From Ichthyophis bannanicus (Eukaryota > Chordata > Amphibia > Gymnophiona > Ichthyophiidae), in contig CM066045.1 in the NCBI GenBank assembly GCA_033557465.1, forward strand, positions 136,421,596 through 136,485,595: a stretch of DNA of 64,000 nucleotides, written 5' to 3'. Shown piece by piece: positions 26,101-37,140 of the stretch. A program made the position numbers and the translations under genes. How positions within the stretch are numbered: the first letter of the stretch is position 1; each line of letters starts with the position of its first letter. The notes beneath the pieces are model-generated. The model was not told the DNA's origin, ran no database searches, and saw nothing but the letters and a program-made list of their open reading frames with translations.

Positions 26101-26389
26101 AATAATGCAAGCAAATAAACTTGCTACGGAAACATGGGTTACAGTGAAAAACAATATATATTGCATTCATGTACAAAGAAAAAACAAAGTTAAAGGAAAC
26201 AATTACATGCAATCCCCCATCTAGCCCACTATGGAGGGGACCCAGATCAGGAAATCAATATCGATACTCTACAAGGAAATACACAACACTAACAATCAGC
26301 ATATTACAAATCACAGATTAGGAACATCCCCCTGCCCTATCCCAGGAGAGCCATGAGCATTCAATAAAGAAATCAATTGAGAAGGATAC

Positions 26390-27664
26390 AAAAAAATACA
26401 TGGATTACCTTGTGGCTTTATTCGGCATTTGCAGAGATACTTAAAAAAATTCCAGCTAGTTGTAGAACCCAAGGCCTCAGGATCAAAAATTCTCTCCTTC
26501 AGCGTTGAGTATCTTTAGCCAAGTCTGGAAATAACTGGACTACATAGTCTTTGAATTGTATATTACATTTCCTAAAAAATAATTTGAGAAGCCATTCTCA
26601 CTGATATAAGTACTAAGGTTAAGATACATGTAGCAGGAGTAACTACCTCAGGATCGGAGGATTCTAGCAAGGCTGTAACATTTAACACATCTGCAACTTG
26701 AGGTCCTGGGATCTTAGCACCAGCCATGACCTTCTGACCTATACGCTGATAATACATCTTTAACAAAGGCAGACAAGAGTCTGCAGAAATACCCAGAAAC
26801 CTCTGATAAATATAACTTAAACATTTCCTTGGCGAAGATGTTAGAAGAAGAAGGAAAATTTAGCAATAAGAAGTTAGCCAGTCTACATTGATTAACTGCT
26901 CCACTGTTCCCTCTAAGCTGTGCTCGTGTGCGCGCGCACACACCTCGCCGAGTGAGCGCACATACTTTACAACAGAGCGCACAAAAATTACGGTTCTGAT
27001 TCTGATAGAAAACAACACAGACGTTCTTAAAATTGAAAAGTTGTTGTGTATTTATGGTTTTCACAAGTTCTACAATATTTTCTAGTGCAATCAATGTGGT
27101 GTACATACTGTATTCTGACGTGTAGTCAAATTTTAAAGTATATAACTCCGAGTGTCGTTATGTGGCGCACAAAAATTTAACCTTCCTTCAAAAGCTACAC
27201 AGCTGATATTTTATGCGCACACAGCCTACAGAAAATTAGAGGGAACATTGAACTGCTCCATACGTGAATTCAAACTATTAGTATCGTTAATAAATGCTTC
27301 TGAACAAGAGTCAAAATGGTCAGCACGCAAGGAAAGTTCTTCAGAGGCTTGAAGTGCTCCGATCGCTTTAGCATTTGTTACAGAAGCTGCTGAATTTTGT
27401 TGTACCCGTGAATGAAGCTCTTTCACCTGTGGAATGATGGCTTCCCCAAGCTGTTTGATAGCGTTCCAAAGAGCTTCCAAAGGAAACTGTTCAGGCAGAT
27501 AAATTCAAAGGAGAAAGAAGTCAGTCGCCTTTCAATGTCCAGATTAGTTGCTTCAGCCATGGGCCTCTCAGGAAGGGAAATGCCAATTTGACCTTTGGGT
27601 CCTGTCACTTTTTCTTTTTGTTCCTTGTATGGAGGCAACTGTAGGGTGTTAATGGAGGGTGGTG
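26390..27664 (-). pseudogene. L1 ORF1p-like RNA-binding protein
   Basis: N-terminal low-complexity part, then a coiled-coil region with IGALQASEELSLRADHFD. After the MITE comes the RRM-like segment CRLANFLLLNFPSSS and AKEMFKLYLSEV, then a C-terminal domain with IQFKDYVVQLFPDLAKDTQR and REFLILRPWVLQ. This order (coiled coil, RRM, CTD) is that of L1 ORF1p, the trimeric RNA chaperone of L1 particles. Frames are shifted in at least three places. Confidence 0.75.
26902..27250. mobile_element. hAT MITE with intact target duplication
   Basis: Terminal repeats CACTGTTCCCTCTAA and CAATGTTCCCTCTAA (complement of the right end), flanked by a perfect 8-bp duplication AACTGCTC at 26894-26901 and 27251-27258. 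349 bp, no coding capacity, GCGC/CACA-rich left part. It lies inside the L1 ORF1. Confidence 0.92.
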
Positions 27665-27665
27665 G

Positions 27666-28128
27666 TGAGGCAGTCATGAGGCTCTTACACAAGTGATCAG
27701 CCTGACCCTTCCCCCCAAGCCATGAGGCTCTTACATAAAGTAATCAGCCTGCTAAGAGAAGACATTAAGATTTCAGTAGACACCCTTCCCCCACTCCAGG
27801 TCTGAGCACAATATCCCCTAGCCCAGAAATCAACAGACCAGAGCACACCGGTTTGGACGGGTCACCCAGGTACCTTCCCCAGGGGCTGCTGATTGGTGGA
27901 CAGGAAATACCTGTGGCAAATGGGATTATAGAATGAGTTTAAAATTGTACTGTATATAAGGCATTGGAGGACGTCCCTCGGGGCTCAGACTCTTGTGGAG
28001 GTTGCTGGTATCTCTGTCTGGGCCTGTGCGCACATTAAAAGTTCCTGTTTGCATTCCAGCCTGTCTGTGAGTTTTCCTTCTGTGGGTGAGTGATTGAATA
28101 AGAGCTTTTCACAGCGTTTGCTATAACA
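27666..28128 (+). repeat. ERV 5' LTR
   Basis: 463 bp, TG...CA. TATA box TATATAAG at about 27953-27960, polyadenylation signal ATTAAA at 28034-28039, so R and U5 lie roughly in 27985-28128. It interrupts the minus-strand L1 ORF1. Confidence 0.93.
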
Positions 28129-28132
28129 TTTC

Positions 28133-28150
28133 TGGTGCGTTGGCCAGGAA
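28133..28150 (+). promoter_or_regulatory. ERV primer-binding site, tRNA-Gly type
   Basis: TGGTGCGTTGGCCAGGAA starts four bases after the 5' LTR. It matches the complement of a tRNA-Gly 3' end at all but one position (from my knowledge of the tRNA, not a search). A candidate splice donor (CTGGTGAGT) lies downstream near 28400. Confidence 0.75.
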
Positions 28151-28639
28151 ACATTAAAAGAAAAGCCTCTCTCATCACACCCACGGTGGGAAGACTACTG
28201 CTTTTTTTTTTTGCAGGATCGGGGCCTCCACCAGTCAGGGACCGGCCCCTCCAGGTGATTAACGGTCCTTGGCGCCCCGGGCCACTTTGTGCTCGGAAGG
28301 ACACCTTGATTTGTCTGGTCAGTCGGTCCCTGCGGCTGAATCCCCAATTGAAAACCAGCTGGATAGACTGGCATCCAAACTACCTGTCTGATCAGAGTTC
28401 TGGTGAGTACTGCTACGTTCTGTACTCTATCTGTGAGTCCTGGTAATTTCTGGGAACCTGTAGCGGCCCGATCACCCGCAACGAGCAGTCCTAATAGGGG
28501 TCTTAGTGGCCCTGAAACCATTGCTCGTCCTGTCTGTATCTGGTATCTGGTAAATCTGTTTGGAATAGGGAGGGGGGGGGCGCTTGTGAGTACCGGTAAA
28601 TAACTGCAGTATAAATTTAACTTTGCCACCTCGGGCCCC

Positions 28640-31600
28640 TTAAAGGTATTTAAAGTGCAGCGCTGCCAAAGCTATTTTAAAAATTGCCTAAAATATTAGT
28701 ACTTAACCCCCTTAAGTGTGCCTTTCAAGAATAATTGCGCTGATCGCAATTCTCCGATGATCGGGGCGATTTATTTAGAGCCTTTGCCCCATGTGCTCCT
28801 ATAGTGTTGGGGGCTTTTTTGTGTTGCCATGTGCTTTTAGTGTTGGGGGTTCCTTTTGTGCTAGTGATCCTGGAGCTCCATCTAGTGGACATTAGAAAAA
28901 TAGCTAGCTACTATTATCCTCATGGTAAAAGTTAAATCCTATGCTAGTGTGTGTAATGTGTATTTGTAGCGTATTCGCTGCTGAGATGTCTCTGTTTTCT
29001 GTTTTCCCTCTTTCTTTTTCCCTTTGTGGTCCTGTGTGTTTTGTGCAACCAAACTCTGCCTGTTACCTGGATTATATTGTATATTGTATTCCCAGAAGTG
29101 AGATTAGAAAATTTACACTGAACATTGCATTCCTAGAATTGAGATTACAAGATTTGCACTGTAATTTGTGATTTTGCAAATTGTGATTAGAGCATGGGGT
29201 CCGGAGGCTAAATTGTAGTGAAGGAGTATCCGGACCAGCTTCCCTATATAGATTCATGGCTGGCCCATATAGTAAATGTGCTGTTATGTAAAAACCTTTA
29301 GTGTCTCTGTGTTTAGTTGTGACATTAGGGAAAGATTAGGGAAAGAAAGTTTTTGTCCAGACATTAGGTCTTTATATTTCAGGATTGATTTTGATACTCT
29401 ATCAGTAAAAGGTGAAGTTATTGACAAATCGCCCCTGTGTCCCCAAACAGTGAAAAACACCAGGTCTACTGATTGCAGGGAGAGGGACAGTTTAGAAAGT
29501 GTTTTGGTCATGCCTCTCAGCGGTGAGTGGGGGATAGTTGGAACTGCTGAAATAGTTTGCATAGCTATAGAAAGATACTGGGAGGAGTTCCTTCTTCTAG
29601 CAGATGAATGGAGGCCCATTAGAGAGTGAAGGAAGACAATTGCTTTATTTAATGCATATCCAGTTTCATGCATAGTCAAAGAACCACATCTTTGATCACA
29701 CCTTTCAGCAGTGAGTAAGGGGTGGTTGAAAACTGCTGAGATAGTTTGCATATCTATAGAAAGATACTGGGAGGAGTTCCTTCTTCTAGCAGATAAATGG
29801 AGGCACATTAGAGAGGACAAAAGAGAAAAAAAAATCACCTAGGAGTCTTTCTCCTAGCAAACGCCACACCTAGTCTCCAAACAATCCTCTCATCATCAAT
29901 TTAGATTGTAGAGTTTTAAGCTTCTGGAACAATGGGGGGTGCCTCCTTTGAGCATCCTCAAATGTCTGAGCAGCATCTTGACTGTGTAAGGCTGAAGAAG
30001 GACTGTCAAATTACTGTTAGCAATATCTGTAGGGCAAAGCTGATGTGTGAAAATTAGCTGCAACACATTTGTTAGAACTTAAAAAGGGGAGAGAAAATCC
30101 TTATAAGATTATGAAGAAATGAAGATTTTTTTACTTGTCTTTTTAAAGCCTGAATTTTATCTCTGGTACATATATTTGGTTTTGACTGCATATACAAAAT
30201 TAAAAATTAAAAGCACCTCATAGAGGGTTTTCAGATCAGTTTGATGCCAGTCTCAGATATTATTAGGTTTTAAATTAAATGTGAAAAGTACATTTAGGTT
30301 AAAAAAAAATATAAAAGGGAAGTGTTTGCATTCCAGATATCCACCAACCTTTTCATGCAAAAGTACCAGTTTCATCATTTGAATGCCTATTTTCTGAACT
30401 GTAAGATTTAAGGTAATTACTTTGCATTGTTAAGCTCAGTGCTGATGATTGCTGAACAGGACAGTGGCACCATGGCTGCCAATTACACTGCCCTTTCCAA
30501 TTTTCAAATTTATTGGGAAGATGGAACTGAGTTCCCAGAAAAATATGGAAATATTTGTAAAGTTATTTACAAATGTAACAATAACATTAACATGAATTGA
30601 TTGGACAAAACCAAATCTTGCTTGTCAGCAATGATCCAGGAGAGGTTTAAGAAAAAAGAATGAGAGAAAAGAAACAATACTAAGTTTTTAAACAATTGTT
30701 TAATGTTCTTAGCAGCCTTGCCAAATAAGGATACATTAGTATGGTATAAAAACATGAAAGGGACCTATGTATGTGGTTGGTGGAATGATGCATGTAATGG
30801 GGGAGTATGTGGTTGGTGGAATGATGCAGGTGATGGGGGAGTGTTCTGAGGGATGAAGTGGGATATTAAGAGGAAGGACTCTGATAGTAAACTGATGAAG
30901 GTAATTTAATGATGTGAAGTGATGTATCTGGCTAATGAATATGTAAACAAAAAAAAATGATGAGCACTTTATTCAACTATGCCATCTCCAGAATATTCAA
31001 TTTAGGAATTCATCTAGGCCCCAACACATACTCAATAATTGGAAATGGACACCTGGAGACAGGCTAGGTGCACTCTGATGGGTTTTGGAGGACCTACACT
31101 GGCCATGTGGTACTTCCAGATGCTTTTTTGCCTCCTTTTTGCCTCTGCATGTCCTGGCCAGGCATGCATGGGCAAAGGGGGAGCATGTAAAGGTCAGTCA
31201 AGGGCATAATGGAATGTTCACTACCAGCAAGTGAATCTCCAGTGACAGAGAGACAAGGAGTTAATCAAACTGCCAGATAAAAATTGACACCATACGAGAT
31301 AGTTACTGATAGACCATTGAAAGTTTAAACAGCAATATTTGTAGGATGTGATCTTGGTAAATGTGGAGGAAGTTAAGTTTATTTCATTGTGAAATGTAAT
31401 CCAGCATATTTAGTTTTTTTTTTCATTCAATATTGGTGCTGCTTTTCTGAATAAGGCCTGGAGCCATGTCACCAATTGCAATCCAGAGAGTCCAGCAGAG
31501 AGAAGTGGCCGGGGTCCAGATGGAGCAGACCATCCCGAGAACTCAGAGCTGACCACCGCTGAGATGTGTGAAGGAGTCCCTATCTGGATCAGTGTGTCAC

Positions 31601-32680
31601 ATTGAAAACGGGCCAGGGTGTCTGCCTATCAGAATGAGAGGTTCAAATTTTGAGAGAGACAGAACTTGAACTTCAGAGAAAGGTGAAGCACACTGCGAGG
31701 TCCTGGGGAGCTGCTGAGAGGCAGGAAAAAGAACTGTTGGACTGACTGGGGGGGTTTTGGGGGCTTCTGTGAACGATTGTATTGTTATCCTTTTAATATT
31801 GTTTTCTCAGAAAGTAACTGAAATCTACAAGCCATTTCGGCTTCAACAACTGCAATACCCACACCAGCTCAAGTTTTTGCTGTACTATTCTCAGAGCTTT
31901 CTTTATCACATTATTAAGCACTGCTGCTTTTGACATACTTTCATGTTATGTGTTTTCAATATTATTGACCAGCTGCAAGAAAATGATGATACAATGTATG
32001 TTGTCTCTAGGGAACAGTACCAGAAGCTGCTTTTCTGATGACCCCTATCTGTCTCAAATGGTTGCTTGTCCATTGCCCTTAGTGGGATTACCTTGCCCCA
32101 TAAACAAGAAAAGAAAAATTGGTAATGAAGGGAAATTGGCTGATAGGTATGTCTAGTATGGTTGCCTGAGGCTGTAATACATTATGATGGCATGGAAAAA
32201 AGCATGTGGGCTAAGAAAATGAGTACCCAGAGCCCAGCACAACAAGAGTAAAGCCAGGGGGAACCATACTCTGAGCAGAAGTGCACAGAAAATGGACCCA
32301 GCTAACAAAAGACAGCCCAGGCCTGAACAGATTGAACAGGCCTGAGCAAGCTGGGCAAGCCTGGACAAGTTAAACAGGCCAAACAAAGCTGGTGATACAA
32401 AGTACTCATACGCCCTGAAGACTACAGTGCCAGTGATTAATGAAGCAAAGGGAATGGCAGGGTGCAGCCAGAATGACTCAACACTAGCAAGAATAAAAGC
32501 CATTAATATGCTGATAAGGGTGGATCCCAGGGAAAGAGCCTTTGCCCCAAAGGAAAGAAGCCTCTGCAGACATTTTGCACACGGCCCTCCTTTGTCCCAA
32601 AGGAAAGAGGCCTCTGCAAGCCCTGCAACCTTTTACAGTCAGAACAGCAACTTTTGCACACGGAACAAAAACGTTTGTGC
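28640..32680 (+). other. ERV interior without recognisable retroviral genes
   Basis: Short frames only. It contains internal duplications: a segment of about 120 bases repeated at 29513-29628 and 29701-29818 (both with AAAGATACTGGGAGGAGTTC), a 36-base tandem pair at 30770-30842 (GTATGTGGTTGGTGGAATGA), and a 55-base imperfect tandem pair at about 32530-32625 (CCCAAAGGAAAGA). Neither Gag zinc knuckles nor pol motifs were seen. Confidence 0.6.
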
Positions 32681-32689
32681 AGGAGTTGC

Positions 32690-33044
32690 TATAGAGGGTA
32701 TAGGGTATGTGTTGTTTTAAACTCACTGATGCAAGTGTTTCCATTGAACACTCTATCCAAGATCTAAGTGATCTAGTTAATCATATTACTGACCCGTCCA
32801 TGGGTCCTGGGTGGTTTATGAAGTGGTTCAGTTGGCCAGGGGGACTAAAAATCCCAGTGGTAGGGGTTCTTTTTATTTACTGCTATGTGCCATTCTGCCA
32901 TGTTGTATCCCCATTCTTTACCGCTTCATTACCACCATCCTTGATACCCTGGTAGAACGCAAGGCGATTACCACTGTCATGGCCCTGACCCAATACACCC
33001 CTCTGCGGCTTGCCTCCAGTAATACAGCCCTCAACCGCTTCTAG
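32690..33044 (+). pseudogene. ERV env remnant: transmembrane subunit C-terminus
   Basis: Two overlapping frames cover the end of a gammaretrovirus-like transmembrane protein. The first includes a Cys-Cys pair at the end of the ectodomain disulfide region, then a tryptophan-rich pre-membrane segment. The second, shifted by one base near 32850-32870, covers the hydrophobic membrane span, a Cys-containing junction and the cytoplasmic tail with MALTQY, ending at 33042-33044. Surface subunit, fusion peptide and most of the ectodomain are missing, so no functional envelope can come from this locus. The position directly before the polypurine tract is as expected. Confidence 0.75.
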
Positions 33045-33061
33045 CAGTTGAGGTCTCACTT

Positions 33062-33074
33062 AAAAAGGGGGGAG
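33062..33074 (+). promoter_or_regulatory. ERV polypurine tract
   Basis: AAAAAGGGGGGAG directly before the 3' LTR, the usual plus-strand primer site. Confidence 0.85.
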
Positions 33075-33537
33075 TGAGGCAGCCATGAGGCTCTTACACA
33101 AGTGATCAGCCTGACCCTTCCCCCCAAGCCATGAGGCTCTTACATAAAGTAATCAGCCTGCTAAGAGAAGACATTAAGATTTCAGTAGACACCCTTCCCC
33201 CACTCCAGGTCTGAGCACAATATCCCCTAGCCCAGAAATCAACAGACCAGAGCACACCGGTTTGGACGGGTCACCCAGGTACCTTCCCCAGGGGCTGCTG
33301 ATTGGTGGACAGGAAATACCTGTGGCAAATGGGATTATAGAATGAGTTTAAAATTGTACTGTATATAAGGCATTGGAGGACGTCCCTCGGGACTCAGACT
33401 CTTGTGGAGGTTGCTGGTATCTCTGTCTGGGCCTGTGCGCACATTAAAAGTTCCTGTTTGCATTCCAGCCTGTCTGTGAGTTTTCCTTCTGTGGGTGAGT
33501 GATTGAATAAGAGCTTTTCACAGCGTTTGCTATAACA
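33075..33537 (+). repeat. ERV 3' LTR
   Basis: Same length as the 5' LTR (463 bp). I counted two differences by eye (GCAGTC/GCAGCC near the start and GGGGCTC/GGGACTC after the TATA box). ATTAAA at 33443-33448. Confidence 0.93.
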
Positions 33538-33599
33538 GTAGAATATGGATTGTCTTTGAGATTCAAAGTTTTATGTTCTTAATGCTGATAGTCTGAAAC

Positions 33600-33931
33600 T
33601 GAACATATTTTGTCAGTTCAGATTGAAGAAAATGTCACATTTTAAGGGAACATTTCAATTTAATTTTGTTTCTTGGCCTGAAAGCTTCAGTGTTGCTGAT
33701 TCTGGACTTTCCCAGCTCTGATACAGTGTAACCTGGCCTGTGTACAATGATCTTGAATTCACAGCTACCAGGATTATAATTTCTCATTTTATATCCTCCC
33801 TCCTCATCAGTAACCTGGTCATAACACTGACCCAATGAATCTGGTATGCAAATGAAGCCTTGCGGCTATGCAAATGAGGCTCCACCATGTGTTTCCGCAC
33901 ATGGCCCCGCATTACTCTGGGGCTGCCCCTG
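33600..33931 (-). mobile_element. hAT family, terminal fragment (copy 4)
   Basis: 33600-33830 is the reverse complement of part of hAT copy 1 (about 39760-39960; shared GATATAAAATGAGAAA and GAATTCAA blocks). 33845-33931 is the complement of a family terminus: on the minus strand it starts CAGGGGCAGCC and continues with GCGGGGCCATGTGCGGA, as in copy 3 at 17107 and copy 1 at 39527. The other end is lost. Confidence 0.75.
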
Positions 33932-34094
33932 CCTATAATGGATTAGGTGTAGTAATTTGTCTTGCAGGGTGCCACGTGCCCCAGCTCTGGTATTATGCTG
34001 TAACTGCTGAGGATTTTTCTAGCAGGCAGGGGGAGGTGTTGCAGTGTCAGAGAGAGTATAAGAAGTGTCTTGGAGGGAATCTTGTCTTTCTCTC

Positions 34095-34640
34095 CCTTCA
34101 GAGACTGCAGAAAGGCAGGGCCGGTGCAAGGATTGGAGGTGCACTAGGCAGGCCTTCCTTTTCTAAATTTAAAAAGGCACTGAAAACATTCTCCTTTGAA
34201 CTAGCATTTCAGGCTTGAAAGGTTTATTGTACATTTGACAGAACTGCATAAGAGAAAACAGGGCTACAGAACTCATTACTTTCTTTTTTAAATTTCTGAT
34301 GCGTTTTCTATGGACATTGTAACTGATGGTTTCCTTATTTCTTTGGGTTTCTGATTGTGCTTTTATATATTGTGACCTGCCTTGAAGTGTATGTGAAGAG
34401 CAGCATAGATATACACCGCAAAATGTCCTTTCAGGCAACATCTGACCCCATATACGTTCGCGGTTCCATAAGGTTATAATAAGGATCAGAAATCCCGATC
34501 GTGGAATGGGACATAGCGAAAGCATATGGTGTTTGTAAAACATCGAAATCATATAACGTCCTATTTCACAGAATATATCATGGACATTAAGCGACATATA
34601 CCTGTATAGCAAATCTGGAATAAATATAAACATAAACATC
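34095..34640 (+). mobile_element. LINE 3' end, interrupted
   Basis: The frame ending at 34216-34218 reads FKKALKTFSFELAF, the terminal peptide of an L2-group LINE. A 3' UTR follows with GTGACCTGCCTTGAA near 34375 and AATAAATATAAACATAAA near 34620. About 200 bases between these two tail parts do not fit and may be a small insertion. The piece CAGGGCCGGTGCAAGG at 34117 looks like a hAT terminus. Confidence 0.55.
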
Positions 34641-34889
34641 TGCAACTAGATATCTTAAGGGATAGGGGTGGATGCTTATTTGTTTTCCTAGCCTCAAAAG
34701 AAAAAGGTGTTGCATTACCTCATCTCACTTTCTTTCTACCAAGCTGACTTAAGGGGTGCAGAGCCTTCGCTAATCAGGAGGGTTCTGGAGGGCAGCTTAA
34801 GTCCTGGACAAGAGTAAAGAGAGGTTGAATGAAGTCATCTTTCTCTGACCTTCAAAGATCCAGTTTTGAGTTTTAAGGAATAGAAGTCT

Positions 34890-36117
34890 TTTATCCTCAT
34901 GAAGTCAACCCAATACACATTCAATACACCATCTACGCAGACGATATCATGATATACACACCTATCTCTACCGACAACCCAGACTACAATAGAATAACTG
35001 ACTGCCTAACACAAATGACAAACTGGTGCACGAACAACAACCTCTCAATCAACTACAGCAAGACTGAGGCTCTAATAATCACTCGCAACCATGACTTCAT
35101 CCACCCACCGGACATCAAAATAGCAGACACAACCATTCCAATGAAATCCGAAGTAAAATACCTTGGAGTAACCCTGGACAACGAACTAAATCTCAAGTCT
35201 CACGTTAACAAAACGGTCAAGAATGCATACCATAGAATGAGAATCATCAGACGGCTTAAACCCCTCCTCGACGCAGAACACTTCCGCACGGTATGCCAAG
35301 CTCTCATCACCCCATTAATGGATTTCTGCAACCCCATCTACCTTGGCCTACCAAAGCAAACTCTCAAACCGCTCCAACTAGCCCAAAATACCGCAGCACG
35401 CATCATTTCTGGCTCAACAAGACATGAACACATTACCCCGGTTCTCAAAGACCTACACTGGCTCCCAATCAGCTCACGCATTAAATACAAAACAATAATA
35501 ACATATTCAAAATCAAACACCACATTTCAGCCAACAGCCTGCACACCCTCATTCATCCAGACACCAGCACCCGCCCGAGAAGACAAGGAACCTCCAACAG
35601 AGTCAACACACCGAGGGACTTCAGAAAAACACGAAAGGACACCACAGAGAGAGCCCTCTCCCTGGCAGCCCCAACCATTTGGAACTCCCTCCCAGACGAG
35701 CTGAGAGCGACAACGGACCTCAAGGACTTCCGCAAACAGCTGAAGACAGCTCTGTTCATAGAACATTATGGACACGTCACTTAATCAACAAGGTCTGATC
35801 AACAAAGACCCCCCACCCTGACGAGAGATTGCATATCGGCACAGGATTTATCTCATGACCTATCTGGACAGTACCTAGTATTATAGAACATGCTGTATCA
35901 TAGCGCACTCTGTACATAGCCCCCCTAATCTAGAACTCCCCCCCACACGCACACCACCCCCCCTGCATTCCCTGCATGAACTCCCCCCCGCACCTTACTC
36001 CCCCAACACTGCATGAACCCCCCCCCCCACATCTTCTGATTGTTTTGTTGTGACACCGCCTTGATTTTTATGATAAGACGGTTTAGAAATACTGTTAAAT
36101 AAATAAAATAAATAAAC
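34890..36117 (+). mobile_element. L2-group LINE, 3' half
   Basis: Encodes the last part of a reverse transcriptase from the YADD box on, then a 3' UTR with C-rich segments (35915-36030) and the tail ACCGCCTTGATTTTTATGAT, ACGGTTTAGAAAT and a TAAATAAA run ending about 36117. Confidence 0.85.
34908..35760 (+). pseudogene. L2-group LINE reverse transcriptase C-terminus
   Basis: Starts around IQYTIYADDIMIY (catalytic YADD box intact, 34930-34960), then NNLSINYSKTEALIIT, VKYLGVTLDNELNLK, FRTVCQALITPLMDFCN, LQLAQNTAARIISGS, HITPVLKDLHWLPISSRIKY. Near 35510 the frame shifts into a Pro/Thr-rich reading, while the true C-terminus (LWNSLP-like, NELRATTDLKDFRKQLK) continues in another frame to about 35760. 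The 5' part of the element is absent. Confidence 0.85.
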
Positions 36118-36252
36118 CCAGGTACTGTGACTGAAAGACAACACTGTCTCCAGGTGAGAAGAAACAGAGTCTGTGTGTAAGAAATTGCACAGAAAGCTAG
36201 AACTGAAGGTGACAACAGGTGGTTGGAAGTATTATTTTTCTGGTGTCAGAGA

Positions 36253-36464
36253 ATGCAATGCAATGTGTGCCTTCAAGTCAGTTCTGACTCCTGGTGACCC
36301 AGAAGCTCCTGGGTTTTCTTGGCAGTGTCACTGGAGGTAGATTGCCAGGCCTTTCTTCTGAGGCAATGGAGGGTTAAGTGACTTGCCCAAGGCGAGCTAG
36401 TGGGAATCGAACCCTGGTTGCTTGTTTACCAAGCCAGTGTTCTAACCACTACGCTACTCCTCCA
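36253..36464 (-). mobile_element. tRNA-headed SINE with 13-bp target duplication
   Basis: On the minus strand it starts with a tRNA-like promoter: A box TAGCGTAGTGGTTAG (complement of 36443-36457) and B box GGGTTCGATTCCC (complement of 36402-36414). Next comes a core CCTTGGGCAAGTCACTTAACCC shared with the SINE at 56.7 kb, and an unrelated 3' part. Flanked by CTGGTGTCAGAGA at 36240-36252 and 36465-36477. Confidence 0.88.
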
Positions 36465-36477
36465 CTGGTGTCAGAGA

Positions 36478-36971
36478 TGTCTCAACCCAATTGAGGGAAA
36501 ATACAGATAAGTGTTCCCATGGTTCAGGGATCTCATATTGTTTACTGATCCCTAGAGGAGGAGATATTAAGCCTGAGAATAATCCAAGAGTGGGCGAAAA
36601 GAGAAATACTACAGAGGATTCTGTCTGTAGGATCCCAAGCGTGAGGAGAAGCCAAGAAGAAGAAAATAAAGAAGAAGATTCTAGGAGTCAAGAATCTTAC
36701 CAATAATCTTTTGCTTTCAGTTTTCTTCGGACTTTTTAAGGTTGTCGTTAGTCCGTAAACTAAAAATGAAATTACCCTTTCAGCTTTACCCAGTAAATTA
36801 TCTCTTTACCCATGCTACAGAACTGTTGGAGTGGATTTGGAAGACACATTTCAGGTGAGAAATAATCTAAAGACATTGACCCAATATTTGAAAGGCATTT
36901 ACACGTGTAAATTAAACCGTGTAAATGTCTTAACTGGGGATATTCAACGGCACTAAGACGGTTAGTGCCGT
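36478..36971. other. Stretch without recognised gene
   Basis: A 71-codon frame at 36491-36706, rich in Glu/Ser/Arg, has no recognisable domain. Left flank of hAT copy 1. Confidence 0.4.
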
Positions 36972-37140
36972 TGAATATCCAGGGGCGGCTCAAGGCAATC
37001 TGTTGCCTGAGGTGAAGGATGAGATGGCACCACCCGCCCCCCCATAGAGGCGGGGGGGGGGCTTTTTCAAAACTCCAATCAAGGACTGAACCAAACCAAA
37101 AAGCCGATTAGATTATATGGAGGAAATGCAAGATGTATGT

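Larger units (their letters stand above)
26101..27665 (-). mobile_element. L1-type LINE, ORF1 region
   Basis: A minus-strand fragment carrying an L1-like ORF1 followed (toward 26100) by about 290 bases of non-coding sequence and a T-rich edge on the + strand. No ORF2 sequence follows ORF1, so it is either deleted or an ORF1-only (HAL1-like) element. It is broken by a hAT MITE at 26902-27250 and cut at 27665 by the ERV. Confidence 0.7.
27666..33537 (+). mobile_element. ERV with paired LTRs, largely non-coding interior
   Basis: Two 463-bp LTRs starting TGAGGCAG and ending TATAACA. Primer-binding site at 28133-28150, polypurine tract at 33062-33074, and a near-matching 4-bp target duplication (GTGG at 27662-27665, GTAG at 33538-33541). 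The only recognisable gene piece is the end of an envelope transmembrane subunit of gammaretrovirus type just before the 3' LTR. I recognise no gag, protease, polymerase or integrase in the 4.5 kb between leader and env. By eye the LTRs differ at only two positions, so the insertion is young although the interior is not coding: a non-autonomous ERV probably packaged in trans. Confidence 0.9.

Noticed and set aside
28135..28629. Frames over the ERV leader as gag
   Set aside because: They cover the PBS and leader, lack matrix/capsid motifs and overlap on both strands.
29284..29838. 184-codon minus-strand frame in the ERV interior
   Set aside because: It spans the internal duplication, so its repeated peptide is expected; no similarity to a known protein.
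36491..36706. 71-codon Glu/Ser-rich frame with a GGDIKPENNPR phrase
   Set aside because: Faint resemblance to LINE or 2A-like N-termini, too weak and short to support.
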